NCBI RefSeq assembly: GCF_003201285.1
Contig: NZ_QICS01000003.1
Location: 186,001-250,000, forward strand
Length of the DNA: 64,000 nucleotides
Reading direction: 5' to 3'
Source: Lachnotalea glycerini
GTDB taxonomy: Bacteria; Bacillota; Clostridia; Lachnospirales; Lachnospiraceae
The notes under the pieces: generated by a model
Told to the model about the DNA's origin: nothing
Seen by the model: only the letters and a program-made list of their open reading frames with translations
Database searches by the model: none
Shown: positions 8,780 through 17,407 of the stretch, one piece after another
Numbering within the stretch: position 1 is the first letter of the stretch
Layout: every line of letters starts with the position of its first letter
Translations under genes and position numbers: made by a program

Positions 8780-9433
8780 TCAACGATAGATCATCGTATT
8801 TGTATTTACAATATTAAGCTCATTTGTGGTAAATCTATCTAACTTCTCATCATTTGAATGAGTCGCATATATCATAATTGCCTTATTTTGCTCAATATAT
8901 CTTTTTAGATAGATTAACAGATTACTTACAGAGTTTTCATCCAGGTTGACAAATGGCTCATCCAAAAGAATCACTTTTGGTTTATCCAACAAATTTGTAA
9001 CAACCGATACTTTTTGCCTGGTACCTAATGACAAATTTTTAATTAAGGTATCTTTAAAATCATTCAACTCAAGCAAATCAATTAATTCAAAGATTTTATT
9101 CTGCTCCATTATGCTCTTTTTGGAAGTATTCATAATATCAGATAATAGTTCGATCATCTCCATAAGAGTTAAATATTGATACGAAAAAGCTTCATTCGAT
9201 AAAAATGAAATATTCCCCATATATTTAACGTAATTATTATGTAAGCTTATATCATCATAATACACATTCCCTTCAAAATTTATCAAACCACCAATTATAT
9301 TTAATAATGTAGTTTTTCCGGAACCATTTTTACCTCTGACTGCAACAATGGATTCATCGCTAATGACACTATTAATACCATTTAAAACAATCTTTGACTC
9401 ATATTGTTTTCTTATTTCTTGTAATCTTAGCAT
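8780..9433 (-). CDS. ABC transporter ATP-binding protein of the SpoIIM-linked cluster
   Basis: Compact ATPase of 217 residues. Walker A is GKNGSGKTT (about 34-42), the signature is LSLGTRQK (degenerate, G-T for G-G), Walker B is VILLDEPFVNLDE and the switch His is in YATHSN. Small ATPases like this accompany DUF95 proteins in circular-bacteriocin clusters (CirD/CclT-like). It lies between the 437-residue membrane protein and the SpoIIM-like gene with gaps of 12-13 bp, so it is cotranscribed. Its membrane partner is most likely the 437-residue protein. Confidence 0.85.
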   Translation of the reverse strand: MLRLQEIRKQYESKIVLNGINSVISDESIVAVRGKNGSGKTTLLNIIGGLINFEGNVYYDDISLHNNYVKYMGNISFLSNEAFSYQYLTLMEMIELLSDIMNTSKKSIMEQNKIFELIDLLELNDFKDTLIKNLSLGTRQKVSVVTNLLDKPKVILLDEPFVNLDENSVSNLLIYLKRYIEQNKAIMIYATHSNDEKLDRFTTNELNIVNTNTMIYR

Positions 9434-9446
9434 TTTTAGCCTCCAT

Positions 9447-10760
9447 CTATCTACTTGTTTTTCTATTCACTCTAAGTGTAATTAAAACAGCATATAAATA
9501 CATAATAAATGTATATCCAATCATTGTCCAAACATATACTAAAATTGAATATCTATAAACATAATATATTATGAGTGCAGTCAATATAATCGGCAATCCA
9601 ATAATGAGTAATTCTTCAAAAGGATTTTGAATGACGTTTGCATATAGTTCAACTTTAATATCATCATAATCATATTTAGAATATATATATGTTTTGACTG
9701 AAATTATTTTTGATATGCAATAGTATTGTAAAGTGCTACATACAATAAGTAATACATTTGTCATCTCAATTCCTGTTATGAGCAAAATAAGTAATCCATA
9801 AATCGCCATAAATGATTTACTTAATCTCAAAAGAATTTTCTGAGAATACTTAATTAAATTATGCTTTATATTATACTTCTTCATTAAATAGTAATTCATA
9901 GAAATAAAGTCATTATGTAAAAAATTTCTTGTAATTATGTTTAACATCAACGTATTGACTATACTCGGAAAAAAATTAAACACAATGACTATCAAATACA
10001 CTTTATCTACCTTTGTGACAGTATATAATATCACCCCTAAGACAAATATTGCTATTAATCCAATTTCACATAACCGTACAAAACTCTGCGTCTGATTATA
10101 TCTTAACTGGCGCATTAAAAGTGTCATAAATATATCTTCCGACACATATTGATCCGTAGCTTCCTCTTCTCTAACAATTATTTGCTTAACATTATAACTA
10201 TCTTTCTTGAATACTTTCTTAAATGGAACCTTATATACTCTTATAAAAAAAACTGCTATTGTAATAATCGCTATAATTAGCAAAATAATGCAACTAATAA
10301 AAGAAAAGATTAAATTAAATTTTCCAAATATGCATTGAGCTAAGTTAATAAATATAATTGCCATTATAAATTTACGAACATAAAACTTCTTCCAATGCAT
10401 AAATATTATCTTATTAATCAATACTTGATTTTGGGCATACTTTAATAAAAACGCCATTTCACTTCTTATCTCATTTTTCTCTGGCTGTTCCCCAAAATAA
10501 CAACTGGCTAAAAGATAAATAAAACTTGCCAATAGTGCTAAATTTGCAGGTTTGATTCTTAAAAAAATCAGCATATAAAAACAAACTTCAAACAATATAC
10601 TCAAATAATCTCCAACTTTATAAATATAATAAAAGATATTTATTATCTTACTCTGATCTTCTTCTACAAAATTATCTAATAATTGTCGAAAAAGAACAGC
10701 TATTCGTTGTACTATATGTCTATATTGTTGTTTTTTTAAAAAGCTTTTATATTTCTTCAT
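9447..10760 (-). CDS. Polytopic membrane protein, probable transport component
   Basis: 437-residue membrane protein with about ten hydrophobic segments in two groups, separated by a charged cytosolic loop around residues 180-210 (VPFKKVFKKDSYNVKQ, then REEEATDQYV). It begins with a basic stretch (MKKYKSFLKKQQYRH). No family motif is recognised with certainty; size and context fit either the permease half of an ABC exporter or the multi-spanning membrane component of circular-bacteriocin loci. It starts 11 bp after the 33-residue peptide gene with only a weak ribosome site (GCAGAG), so its translation probably depends on that peptide gene. Confidence 0.6.
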   Translation of the reverse strand: MKKYKSFLKKQQYRHIVQRIAVLFRQLLDNFVEEDQSKIINIFYYIYKVGDYLSILFEVCFYMLIFLRIKPANLALLASFIYLLASCYFGEQPEKNEIRSEMAFLLKYAQNQVLINKIIFMHWKKFYVRKFIMAIIFINLAQCIFGKFNLIFSFISCIILLIIAIITIAVFFIRVYKVPFKKVFKKDSYNVKQIIVREEEATDQYVSEDIFMTLLMRQLRYNQTQSFVRLCEIGLIAIFVLGVILYTVTKVDKVYLIVIVFNFFPSIVNTLMLNIITRNFLHNDFISMNYYLMKKYNIKHNLIKYSQKILLRLSKSFMAIYGLLILLITGIEMTNVLLIVCSTLQYYCISKIISVKTYIYSKYDYDDIKVELYANVIQNPFEELLIIGLPIILTALIIYYVYRYSILVYVWTMIGYTFIMYLYAVLITLRVNRKTSR

Positions 10761-10771
10761 CTCTGCGCCAT

Positions 10772-10873
10772 CTATCTAAATATAATCCATATCAAGCTTA
10801 TTATGCCTACAACAACACCTAAAATTGATAATCCCATATAAAATAGAGCACGCTTTCTAAAATCTTTATCCAT
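10772..10873 (-). CDS. 33-residue cationic single-span membrane peptide
   Basis: Short gene too small for routine ORF calling. The peptide begins MDKDFRKRALFYMGL and ends in LIWIIFR: a charged, net-positive head of nine residues, then one 20-residue glycine/valine/isoleucine span. An AAAGGA site lies exactly 9 nt before this ATG; an alternative ATG three codons earlier abuts the ribosome site and is less likely. It heads the cluster of membrane protein, ATPase, SpoIIM-like protein, ATPase and permease. Small cationic hydrophobic immunity peptides occur at this kind of position in circular-bacteriocin loci. It could instead be a regulatory subunit or, less likely, the bacteriocin itself. Confidence 0.6.
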   Translation of the reverse strand: MDKDFRKRALFYMGLSILGVVVGIISLIWIIFR

Positions 10874-11006
10874 ATACTTCATTCCTTTATCCAAAATAAT
10901 TTTAATAGGTTGCTATGTTAAAATCTATTTTAATGATATAAGTATTTGAAATCTCAAATATGTAAATTTTGTATAACTTGACTATTTACTACTCCCTATC
11001 AAATAT

Positions 11007-11360
11007 CTATATAGAAAAGTATCCTACACATGAATATGCATACTCTAAAATAAAAAAAATTGTCATCTTTATAATTCCTTTTTTATATATAAATATAGTT
11101 CGATCAAAAATTTTTCTCCTATCTAAATACAAGAAAAAAGAAACAATCATTACTTTCAATAAAACCCCAAAAGGAAGTAAGTTAAATACTTTTAACATTC
11201 CAACACTTTCTATACCAATAATATTAATAAAAAAGACGTTATATAAAATTAAAACAATATTTCCAATCACCAATGGCCTAAAGAATTGACTCATTTTCAT
11301 TTTAATATTATCTATTTTTTTAGTCAATATACACAATGTAATAACTTCAACAGCTAACAA
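11007..11360 (-). pseudogene. Membrane protein fragment upstream of the peptide gene
   Basis: A 117-codon frame encodes three or four hydrophobic segments (PLVIGNIVLILYNVFFINII, then LLPFGVLLKVMIVSFFLYL, then MTIFFILEYAYSCVGYF). It has no convincing start: it opens with TTG three codons after a stop (TAA), without a ribosome site, while an ATG a few bases upstream in another frame (MGKYL) would join it after a one-base shift. I therefore read it as a membrane gene damaged at its 5' end, perhaps a lost member of the cluster. A real short protein starting at an internal methionine cannot be excluded. Confidence 0.4.
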
Positions 11361-11729
11361 AGATATTTACCCATAATGTAAATTTTTTAATATAACAGAT
11401 TTTATTTTCATACGCTTCTTATAATATAGTTTCGTCATTTGTTAGTAGTATTTGCAAATATGAATGCCTCAAAAGCGAATACTGCTGCTGCTTTTTAAAT
11501 TATTTTATCAAATAAATACTTTTCAATTGTTATTAAATTTATTTTAGCAAAAAAATTGATATCTATCTATGTAAACGGCGTGAGTGGACAGTTTGAAAGC
11601 ACGAATTAACTATTTTGCAAAACTAATCACTTATAGGGTAGAAAATAGAAATGATTCTTCAACAAAATAACAGTCGTTATCCTTATAAGAAAAATTTATA
11701 GTTCTCCAAGCTATCTACTCTTCTTATTA
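11361..11729. other. Non-coding AT-rich gap
   Basis: No gene, RNA or clear terminator is seen. A short start-less stretch on the minus strand near 11430-11490 reads as an alanine/phenylalanine-rich tail (KAAAVFAFEAF), but it is flanked by stops and is too short to interpret. Confidence 0.5.
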
Positions 11730-12569
11730 CTAAATTCTTCTTTGCATACAGATTGACTCTGGCATGTCTACATATTGTCCATAATTAGGAATTACTTTAT
11801 ATCCTAACTTTTGGTAAACATGGCTCGCTGCCTGAAGCAATTCTCCTGTTTCTAATATACACCATTGATACCCTTTTATCTTTGCTTTTGCTTCCAGACG
11901 ACGTACAATTTCCGACCCAAGTCCTACTCCCTGGCATGATGGTTCTACAAAAATACGTTTTAATTCTGCATGCTCTTCATCATACATTTTGAAGCTGCCA
12001 CAACCTACGGGCACGTTATCTTGGTACACAACTATCACATCGTGAATACTATCTCTTTGGTTATACTGTTCATACTGACTTCTCTGAAATTTTACCCCTA
12101 CTATTTCATCCAATGTCTGATCCAAATTTTTACACAGTAAGGCAAAATCTGCATTTTCACCATCTGTATCGCAATATACCATTTCTGAAAGTTGAATTAA
12201 CTGTGCCTTTACTTTTTTAGTAAATTTTTTAACCAGTGCGTCATAGGCTTCATCAATCATCTGCCACAGCATTTGCTTGTCGTCAAATACATCCAAATCT
12301 ATAGTGTTCCAATAAGGCTGCTGAACGGGCGGGCAATGATAACCACGTACCACAGCCTTTGGATAAAGTTGACGGTAGAGTTGTGCTTGTTCTGGCTCAC
12401 ATTTCAATGTTATTTTGTAGAATTCCTTCTGCGGATTTAATTGTGCAAATATTTTTCCCATTACCTTAAAGCATATTGGAAATTCTCCAAAGGGTCTAGC
12501 TTCATATGCACCGTGTTTTCCCCTGCAGTATGACTGAATCTCGTTTAAGATTATTTCATTATTCTCCAC
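11730..12569 (-). CDS. YjbR/MmcQ-like domain fused to GNAT acetyltransferase
   Basis: 279 residues in two domains. Residues about 1-125 match the MmcQ/YjbR fold (ARPFGEFPICFKVMGKIFAQ, then FYKITLKCEP and the W-N-T-I-D-L-D strand with a final VKKFTKK). Residues about 150-279 are a GNAT N-acetyltransferase, with the acetyl-CoA-binding motif SCQGVGLGSEIVRRL and the preceding AELKRIFVEP strand, closing with YQKLGYKVI. The substrate is unknown; GNATs of this kind modify small amines or protein N-termini. It is encoded alone, with no ribosome site of the AGGAGG type in the visible leader. Confidence 0.85.
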   Translation of the reverse strand: MENNEIILNEIQSYCRGKHGAYEARPFGEFPICFKVMGKIFAQLNPQKEFYKITLKCEPEQAQLYRQLYPKAVVRGYHCPPVQQPYWNTIDLDVFDDKQMLWQMIDEAYDALVKKFTKKVKAQLIQLSEMVYCDTDGENADFALLCKNLDQTLDEIVGVKFQRSQYEQYNQRDSIHDVIVVYQDNVPVGCGSFKMYDEEHAELKRIFVEPSCQGVGLGSEIVRRLEAKAKIKGYQWCILETGELLQAASHVYQKLGYKVIPNYGQYVDMPESICMQRRI

Positions 12570-12641
12570 AAGTACTCCTTATCTCTTATTCAATGCGAAT
12601 GGAAAGCATGTTATATTCTTATTTACATTTTCTATCTGATA

Positions 12642-13271
12642 TTAGTATTTATTTAAAAAATTTTGTAATTTATCAGCCAGCTTTCCAATATGCAAACCAT
12701 CCACAAAGGAATGGTGCGCTTGTACCGAAAATGGTACTATTATTTTTCCATCTTTTTCAAAGTATTTTCCCCAGTCAAATAATGGAGTTGCATTATCCTT
12801 TTTCCCGGAGATTGTATGTGAAATATGTGTATAAGTTACCCAAGGAAGTGGAGAAAACTGGAACACATCATTTCCTAATGGTCCTGTAAAATATGCTTCC
12901 TGCTTTATAGCTGCTTTAGATGCAGCGGTGACATACTCTTCTATAGTATCTTTCATTTCTACATTAACTACCTTAAATAGCTCCGTATCCTTATTAAGAC
13001 ATGTAAATGCTGTATCAATTCGATCATAAAGAACTATTTTATCATCTACGAAACGATAGCGAAACTCTTCAATCTCGTTGGCACAGTACGAAACAGCAAA
13101 GATAAGGGCCATAGTAAATGAGTATTTTTGTTCTTTAATTTTTGCCAAGAAGTGTGTAATATCTAATTCAAAGGTAACGCAAAATGATGGCTCCACACTG
13201 TTTCTAAAAATGGAACAATGTAATGCCCTTTTCCAGTTTTTCTCGTCAATAACTGTATAATGATTCAACAT
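12642..13271 (-). CDS. Type A chloramphenicol acetyltransferase-like protein
   Basis: 209-residue member of the CatA family, which O-acetylates chloramphenicol with acetyl-CoA as a trimer. The catalytic block HHSFVDGLH (near residue 185-193) with its invariant His is intact, as is the core PFSVQ strand before it. Early residues MLNHYTVIDEKNW match the family start. A 25-codon longer frame exists, but the ATG at 13271 has AGGAGG 9 nt before it. Sequence relatives in Clostridia include housekeeping CAT-like acetyltransferases that do not give resistance, so drug inactivation is possible but not proven. Confidence 0.82.
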   Translation of the reverse strand: MLNHYTVIDEKNWKRALHCSIFRNSVEPSFCVTFELDITHFLAKIKEQKYSFTMALIFAVSYCANEIEEFRYRFVDDKIVLYDRIDTAFTCLNKDTELFKVVNVEMKDTIEEYVTAASKAAIKQEAYFTGPLGNDVFQFSPLPWVTYTHISHTISGKKDNATPLFDWGKYFEKDGKIIVPFSVQAHHSFVDGLHIGKLADKLQNFLNKY

Positions 13272-13351
13272 AATATTCTGCCTCCTATAAAGCTTTTTTG
13301 CAAATGGTACCCATCTAGTTACCCCAGCCTGCAAACATGAACCCATGTAAT

Positions 13352-13389
13352 AAAGCCAGTTGCACTTGATACTTCAATAATCTGGCTTT
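13352..13389 (-). promoter_or_regulatory. Leader hairpin upstream of the CAT-like gene
   Basis: Inverted repeat AAAGCCAG / CTGGCTTT with a 22-nt loop, about 80-120 nt before the gene start. Read toward the gene it resembles a weak terminator or attenuator (CTGGCTTTATTAC). Control by attenuation is a guess from position. Confidence 0.3.
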
Positions 13390-13517
13390 CCTAATGCTCT
13401 GATTAATTCAATGCTAATTATACAATTATCTTATTCATATTGCAAATTTATTCGATTGCATAAATATGACAGCTAATCCTAAGGACCAGCTGTCAAAAGT
13501 TTTATATATTCTTCAGT

Positions 13518-14870
13518 TTATTGGAATGATGCAGGATATTGAATTTCTACTTCTGCTTCATCAAATGGCCAAACGGATTTAATTTCTTCATCTTGGAATT
13601 GTGCCACTACTAAATTACCTAACATATTTGTCTGCTTATATTGGATTCCGTTAAATTCTCCGTCTGTGAACTGGATTGTATTATATGGAAGAATGATTTC
13701 GCTTCCACCTTCAAATGAATTTTCAATTTTAATCGTTTGAAGTTCTGTTTTCAAATTCTCAGAGTTTATTTCTTTTCCAGCATTTGCAAGATTTTGTAAT
13801 GCTTGCTTAAAAATCCATACTACGGTATATGCTTCTGCTGAATGGCCATTTAAAGCAACATTATATTTCTGCATAAATCTATCATATATGTCTTGGCTCT
13901 TCTCTCCTTGCAAATATTCTGTTGCAAAGAGGATACCATTTGCTTGAGCACCTGTAGATTCAAGGTATGAAGTCTCACTATATCCGTTTCCTTTCGCAAT
14001 CATAATCTGTGGTTTATAACCTTGCTCATTCATCGTCTTTGTAAGTAAGATTGCATCAGATACATAATTATCTACGATTAAAGCATCCGGATTCAATTGT
14101 TTTAATTGCAAAACTTCTGATGTTAAATCTGCTGCTCCTTTTGAGTATAAAACATCTCCCAAATATTCCATTCCATTTTTTTCAGCCCAGAACTTTGCCC
14201 ATGTAGCTGTTTGTTGACCCAGCTCTGTATTATCAGCACAAACTGCCACTGTTTTGATTGTTGCATTACTATGTTTTCCGGCATAATCAACCAGACACTG
14301 GAACATGTCACGAATGAACATCATATTGGTAGGTGCCAAACGGAAAAAATATTCATAGCCATGAGAGGTAAGTGAATCCGCTGTTGCATTGGCTGTTATC
14401 ATCGGAATTTGATAATTTTCGGCTACCTGCGATACTACTTCAGTAACACCACTTTGGTAAGCTCCCATCACTGCAACCACTTTTTCCTGCGTAATCAGAC
14501 GTTCCATTTCTGTCATACCAGGTGCTCCATCTCCTTGTGTATCACCATAAATAATTTTAATTGGGCGACCATCAATACCACCATTTGCATTAATTTCTTC
14601 TACTGCAAAATCAATTCCATACTGCATGTTTTTACCTGAATCTGCCAAATCACCTGTTAATGGATAAAGTGCTCCTATTAAAATAGGATCTCCTGTTGCA
14701 GTTGACTCCTGTGTCTTCGCTGTTGTCGAATTATCACTACCCTGAGTCTCCGTAGTAGTTGATGTATCAGTTGTATCACTGCCTTTTGAACTTCCATAGC
14801 CACCACATCCCGCCAAAACACCTGTTGTCATCGTTAATGCTAGTACCATTGCCATTACTTTCCTTTTCAT
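13518..14870 (-). CDS. Liv-type ABC transporter substrate-binding lipoprotein
   Basis: 450-residue extracellular receptor. The signal peptide ends in the lipobox VLAGC (Cys22), followed by a Ser/Thr-rich linker of about 35 residues. The body is a Periplas_BP_6/Leu-Ile-Val-binding fold: PILIGALYPLTGDLADSG, AVEEINANGGIDGRPI, then VVAVMGAYQSGVT and PMITANATADSLT. The binding-site GAYQS segment replaces the G-x-x-x-S of LivJ. It is the last gene of a six-gene leftward unit beginning with glycerate kinase. The ligand is therefore probably not a branched amino acid but could be a hydroxy- or keto-acid; this is inference from neighbours only. Confidence 0.9.
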   Translation of the reverse strand: MKRKVMAMVLALTMTTGVLAGCGGYGSSKGSDTTDTSTTTETQGSDNSTTAKTQESTATGDPILIGALYPLTGDLADSGKNMQYGIDFAVEEINANGGIDGRPIKIIYGDTQGDGAPGMTEMERLITQEKVVAVMGAYQSGVTEVVSQVAENYQIPMITANATADSLTSHGYEYFFRLAPTNMMFIRDMFQCLVDYAGKHSNATIKTVAVCADNTELGQQTATWAKFWAEKNGMEYLGDVLYSKGAADLTSEVLQLKQLNPDALIVDNYVSDAILLTKTMNEQGYKPQIMIAKGNGYSETSYLESTGAQANGILFATEYLQGEKSQDIYDRFMQKYNVALNGHSAEAYTVVWIFKQALQNLANAGKEINSENLKTELQTIKIENSFEGGSEIILPYNTIQFTDGEFNGIQYKQTNMLGNLVVAQFQDEEIKSVWPFDEAEVEIQYPASFQ

Positions 14871-14929
14871 ACCTTTTCCTCACTTTCATCTTTATAATAA
14901 AGTTTTTGACTTAGCACCCCATCTAAAGT

Positions 14930-15649
14930 CTAAAAACCAAGATACGCTTTTTTTACTTCTGCATTACTTAACAACTCCGAAGCAGTACCTGTAATACGAA
15001 CAACACCATTCTCCAACACGTAGGCTCTATTCGCAATTCGAAGTGCTTTGCGAACATCCTGCTCCACTAATACAATACTTATGCCTTCTTCTTTTGCAAT
15101 TTTTTTGGTTATTAAAAAAATATTATCAACAATGTTAGGTGCCAGACCCAAAGATGGCTCATCCATCATAAGAAGTTTTGGAAGTCCCATCATTCCTCTT
15201 GAAAATGCAACCATTTGCTGCTCTCCTCCTGAAAGTGTGCCTGCCTGCTGATTTTTTCTTTCCTTTAGGATTGGAAACCATTCAAATATCTTTTCTACTG
15301 TCTCTTTCTTTTTTGCTTTTGCTTCCTTACTGCTGGCTCCAATTTCCAAATTCTCATATACGGTCATATTTGGAAAAAGCTGTCTTCCTTCCGGAACGAG
15401 AATAACACCCAAATCGATAAATTGACGAGACGTCTTTCCTGCTAATTCCGCTCCATTATAATAAATACTGCCGCTTTTTATGCCTATCAGTCCCGCACAA
15501 GTTTTTACAATAGTACTTTTACCTGCACCGTTGCTTCCCACAATTGCTATTATTTCACCTTTATCCACATAAAATTCTGTATCCCAAAGTACCTGAATAT
15601 CGCCATAACATACATTTATCCTGTCTACCTGAAAATATTTTTGTGTCAT
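14930..15649 (-). CDS. livF: Liv-type ABC ATPase (LivF)
   Basis: 239-residue ATPase of the importer. It has Walker A GSNGAGKST, signature LSGGEQQMVAFSRG, Walker B LLMMDEPSLGLAP and switch strand VLVEQDVRKA, where LivF has Q-D in place of the usual His. The short C-terminus without an extra regulatory tail is typical of LivF. A 16-codon longer frame exists inside the livG gene, but the ATG at 15649 is preceded by AAGGAGGAAAG and lies 1 bp past the livG stop. Confidence 0.93.
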   Translation of the reverse strand: MTQKYFQVDRINVCYGDIQVLWDTEFYVDKGEIIAIVGSNGAGKSTIVKTCAGLIGIKSGSIYYNGAELAGKTSRQFIDLGVILVPEGRQLFPNMTVYENLEIGASSKEAKAKKKETVEKIFEWFPILKERKNQQAGTLSGGEQQMVAFSRGMMGLPKLLMMDEPSLGLAPNIVDNIFLITKKIAKEEGISIVLVEQDVRKALRIANRAYVLENGVVRITGTASELLSNAEVKKAYLGF

Positions 15650-15650
15650 A

Positions 15651-16382
15651 TCAACTTTCCTCCTTGCCAAGATAAATCTCAATAACATATGGATCATTCA
15701 TAACCTCTTGTGGCATTCCTTCTGTAATTTTCTCGCCGTGATGCATCATAACCACTTTTTTGCAAAGACTTGCCACTGCACGCATAACATGCTCAATTAA
15801 AAGTATGGTTGTTCCATCTTCGTTTATTTTGCGAATTAACTCCACTGCCTCGTCTGTCTCAGTAGGATTCAGTCCTGCCATAACCTCATCTAAAAGCAAT
15901 AATTCGGGATCGGTCGCCAAGGCTCTTGCCAGCTCTAAGCGCTTTTTAAAAGGAGTTCCCATGTCTCCTGGTAAACAATATCTCTTATCATACAGTCCGG
16001 TGTTTTGTAGGATTTCTTCGGCATATTCTTTTGCCTGCTTTGTTGATTGATATCCTTTTCTTCCATAAAGGGCACCAGAGGCTACATTATCCAGAACTGT
16101 CATGTGTTTCAACGGCTTCATAATCTGAAATGTCCTTGCAATGCCCATAGAGGTATAATGATATGGTTTTAAGCCCGTGATATCTTTGCCATTATAAAGA
16201 ATTTTTCCAGATGATGGAACCAAAACACCGCTAATCATATTAAAAGTAGTTGTTTTACCTGCTCCATTAGAACCGATTAGTCCTGTAATTGCTCCTTTTT
16301 CAACAGAAAAGGTAACATCACTCACTGCCTTTAAGCCTTTAAAATTTTTAGATAGTTCTTTAATTTCTAAAATGTTTTCCAT
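15651..16382 (-). CDS. livG: Liv-type ABC ATPase (LivG)
   Basis: 243-residue ATPase with Walker A GSNGAGKTTTF, the LivG-specific SMGIARTFQIMKPLKHMTV block after the Q-loop, Walker B LLLLDEVMAGLNPTE and switch His in LIEHVMRA. The signature region reads FKKRLELARAL in place of LSGGQQRRLEIARAL; the LSGG part is replaced (PGDMGTP), an unusual change for LivG, although the gene is otherwise full length. It lies between livM and livF with short gaps. Confidence 0.9.
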   Translation of the reverse strand: MENILEIKELSKNFKGLKAVSDVTFSVEKGAITGLIGSNGAGKTTTFNMISGVLVPSSGKILYNGKDITGLKPYHYTSMGIARTFQIMKPLKHMTVLDNVASGALYGRKGYQSTKQAKEYAEEILQNTGLYDKRYCLPGDMGTPFKKRLELARALATDPELLLLDEVMAGLNPTETDEAVELIRKINEDGTTILLIEHVMRAVASLCKKVVMMHHGEKITEGMPQEVMNDPYVIEIYLGKEES

Positions 16383-16400
16383 TCTCTTGCCTCCTTTCCT

Positions 16401-17402
16401 CTATTCTTTTTTTCTACCGTCTAATTTATCAAGCCAGTTATTTAACTTTATCTTAAATTTACTATTTTCGTACCATCCCATAATACCTCTAGGCTGAAAT
16501 AAAATAACCACAATCAAAATAACCGCATATACTAAGAGGTTGGCTCCGGGTGCAATGCTGCTTAATGTAGCATTTAAGTATTCCGATAACGGCGTTAATA
16601 TAATCGCTCCGATTAAAGGACCTATCGCACTTCCTATTCCACCAATTACTGCCGGAAGCACAAATTTAACAGATTGATCCTGCATCATAATGTCTGGACT
16701 GATGAAGCGAATATAGCTTGCATAAAAAACACCGCATACTGCTACGAGGCCACAGCTTATAAATGTTGCAATTACTTTATATTTCCATGGATTTATTCCA
16801 ATCGCATTGGCGGTATCTTCGTCCTCACGTACAGTCTTTAACGCATAGCCCAATTTTGATTGGTCTATATATTTCACTAGCAAATACATCAGTATCACCA
16901 TCACAAGTGCCAGATAAAAGTATGGTGCCTTACTCTTAAAACGCATCAAGATCAAACTATTGTCTCCGAATGGTAATAAGAGTCCTTGTCCTTTACCTGC
17001 ATAGTTCCAATTGGTTAAGAGATTACGAAAGGCTTCCCCAAAAGCTATAGTAACCAGTGAAAAATACGGGCCTCTTAAATGGAAGCAGGGTGATAGGAGT
17101 AATGCCGATATGCCTCCAACTACAAAAAACACTACAATAATAGAAACCCATGGTGTAAAATTAGCATTCATTAACAATAATGTAGAGATATAAGCGCCCA
17201 GTCCCATAAATGCCGCATGTCCCAATGATATCTGTCCTGTCATTCCCCCCAGAATACTCCATGCCAGAGAAGCACTGGCAGTGTAGAACGTCATAACCAG
17301 AATCGACAGTATATAAGGAGTTTTAATGAACATCGGAATCAATGCGACCAGAAATAACATAATCAATAATAAAATTTGCCTTGAACCTATTCTTTTTTTC
17401 AT
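16401..17402 (-). CDS. livM: Liv-type ABC permease (LivM)
   Basis: 333-residue permease with about nine spans. The family core GGMTGQISLGHAAFMGLGAY is conserved, as are SPCFHLRGPYFSLVTIAFGEA and the ATPase-contact loop (AIGINPWKYK). The ATG at 17402 is preceded by GGGGG and begins MKKRIGSRQ; an upstream in-frame start lies within livH and is not used. It overlaps or abuts its neighbours in the order livH-livM-livG-livF. Confidence 0.93.
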   Translation of the reverse strand: MKKRIGSRQILLLIMLFLVALIPMFIKTPYILSILVMTFYTASASLAWSILGGMTGQISLGHAAFMGLGAYISTLLLMNANFTPWVSIIVVFFVVGGISALLLSPCFHLRGPYFSLVTIAFGEAFRNLLTNWNYAGKGQGLLLPFGDNSLILMRFKSKAPYFYLALVMVILMYLLVKYIDQSKLGYALKTVREDEDTANAIGINPWKYKVIATFISCGLVAVCGVFYASYIRFISPDIMMQDQSVKFVLPAVIGGIGSAIGPLIGAIILTPLSEYLNATLSSIAPGANLLVYAVILIVVILFQPRGIMGWYENSKFKIKLNNWLDKLDGRKKE

Positions 17403-17407
17403 CTTTA

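Noticed and set aside
10969-11289. Plus-strand frame of 106 codons
   Set aside because: Opposite the membrane fragment, no ribosome site, Ile/Lys/Tyr-rich as expected of random AT-rich DNA.
13468-13494. Inverted repeat GACAGCT/AGCTGTC as terminator of the Liv operon
   Set aside because: Symmetry is good, but the minus-strand downstream side has no T-run, so I could not call it a terminator with confidence.
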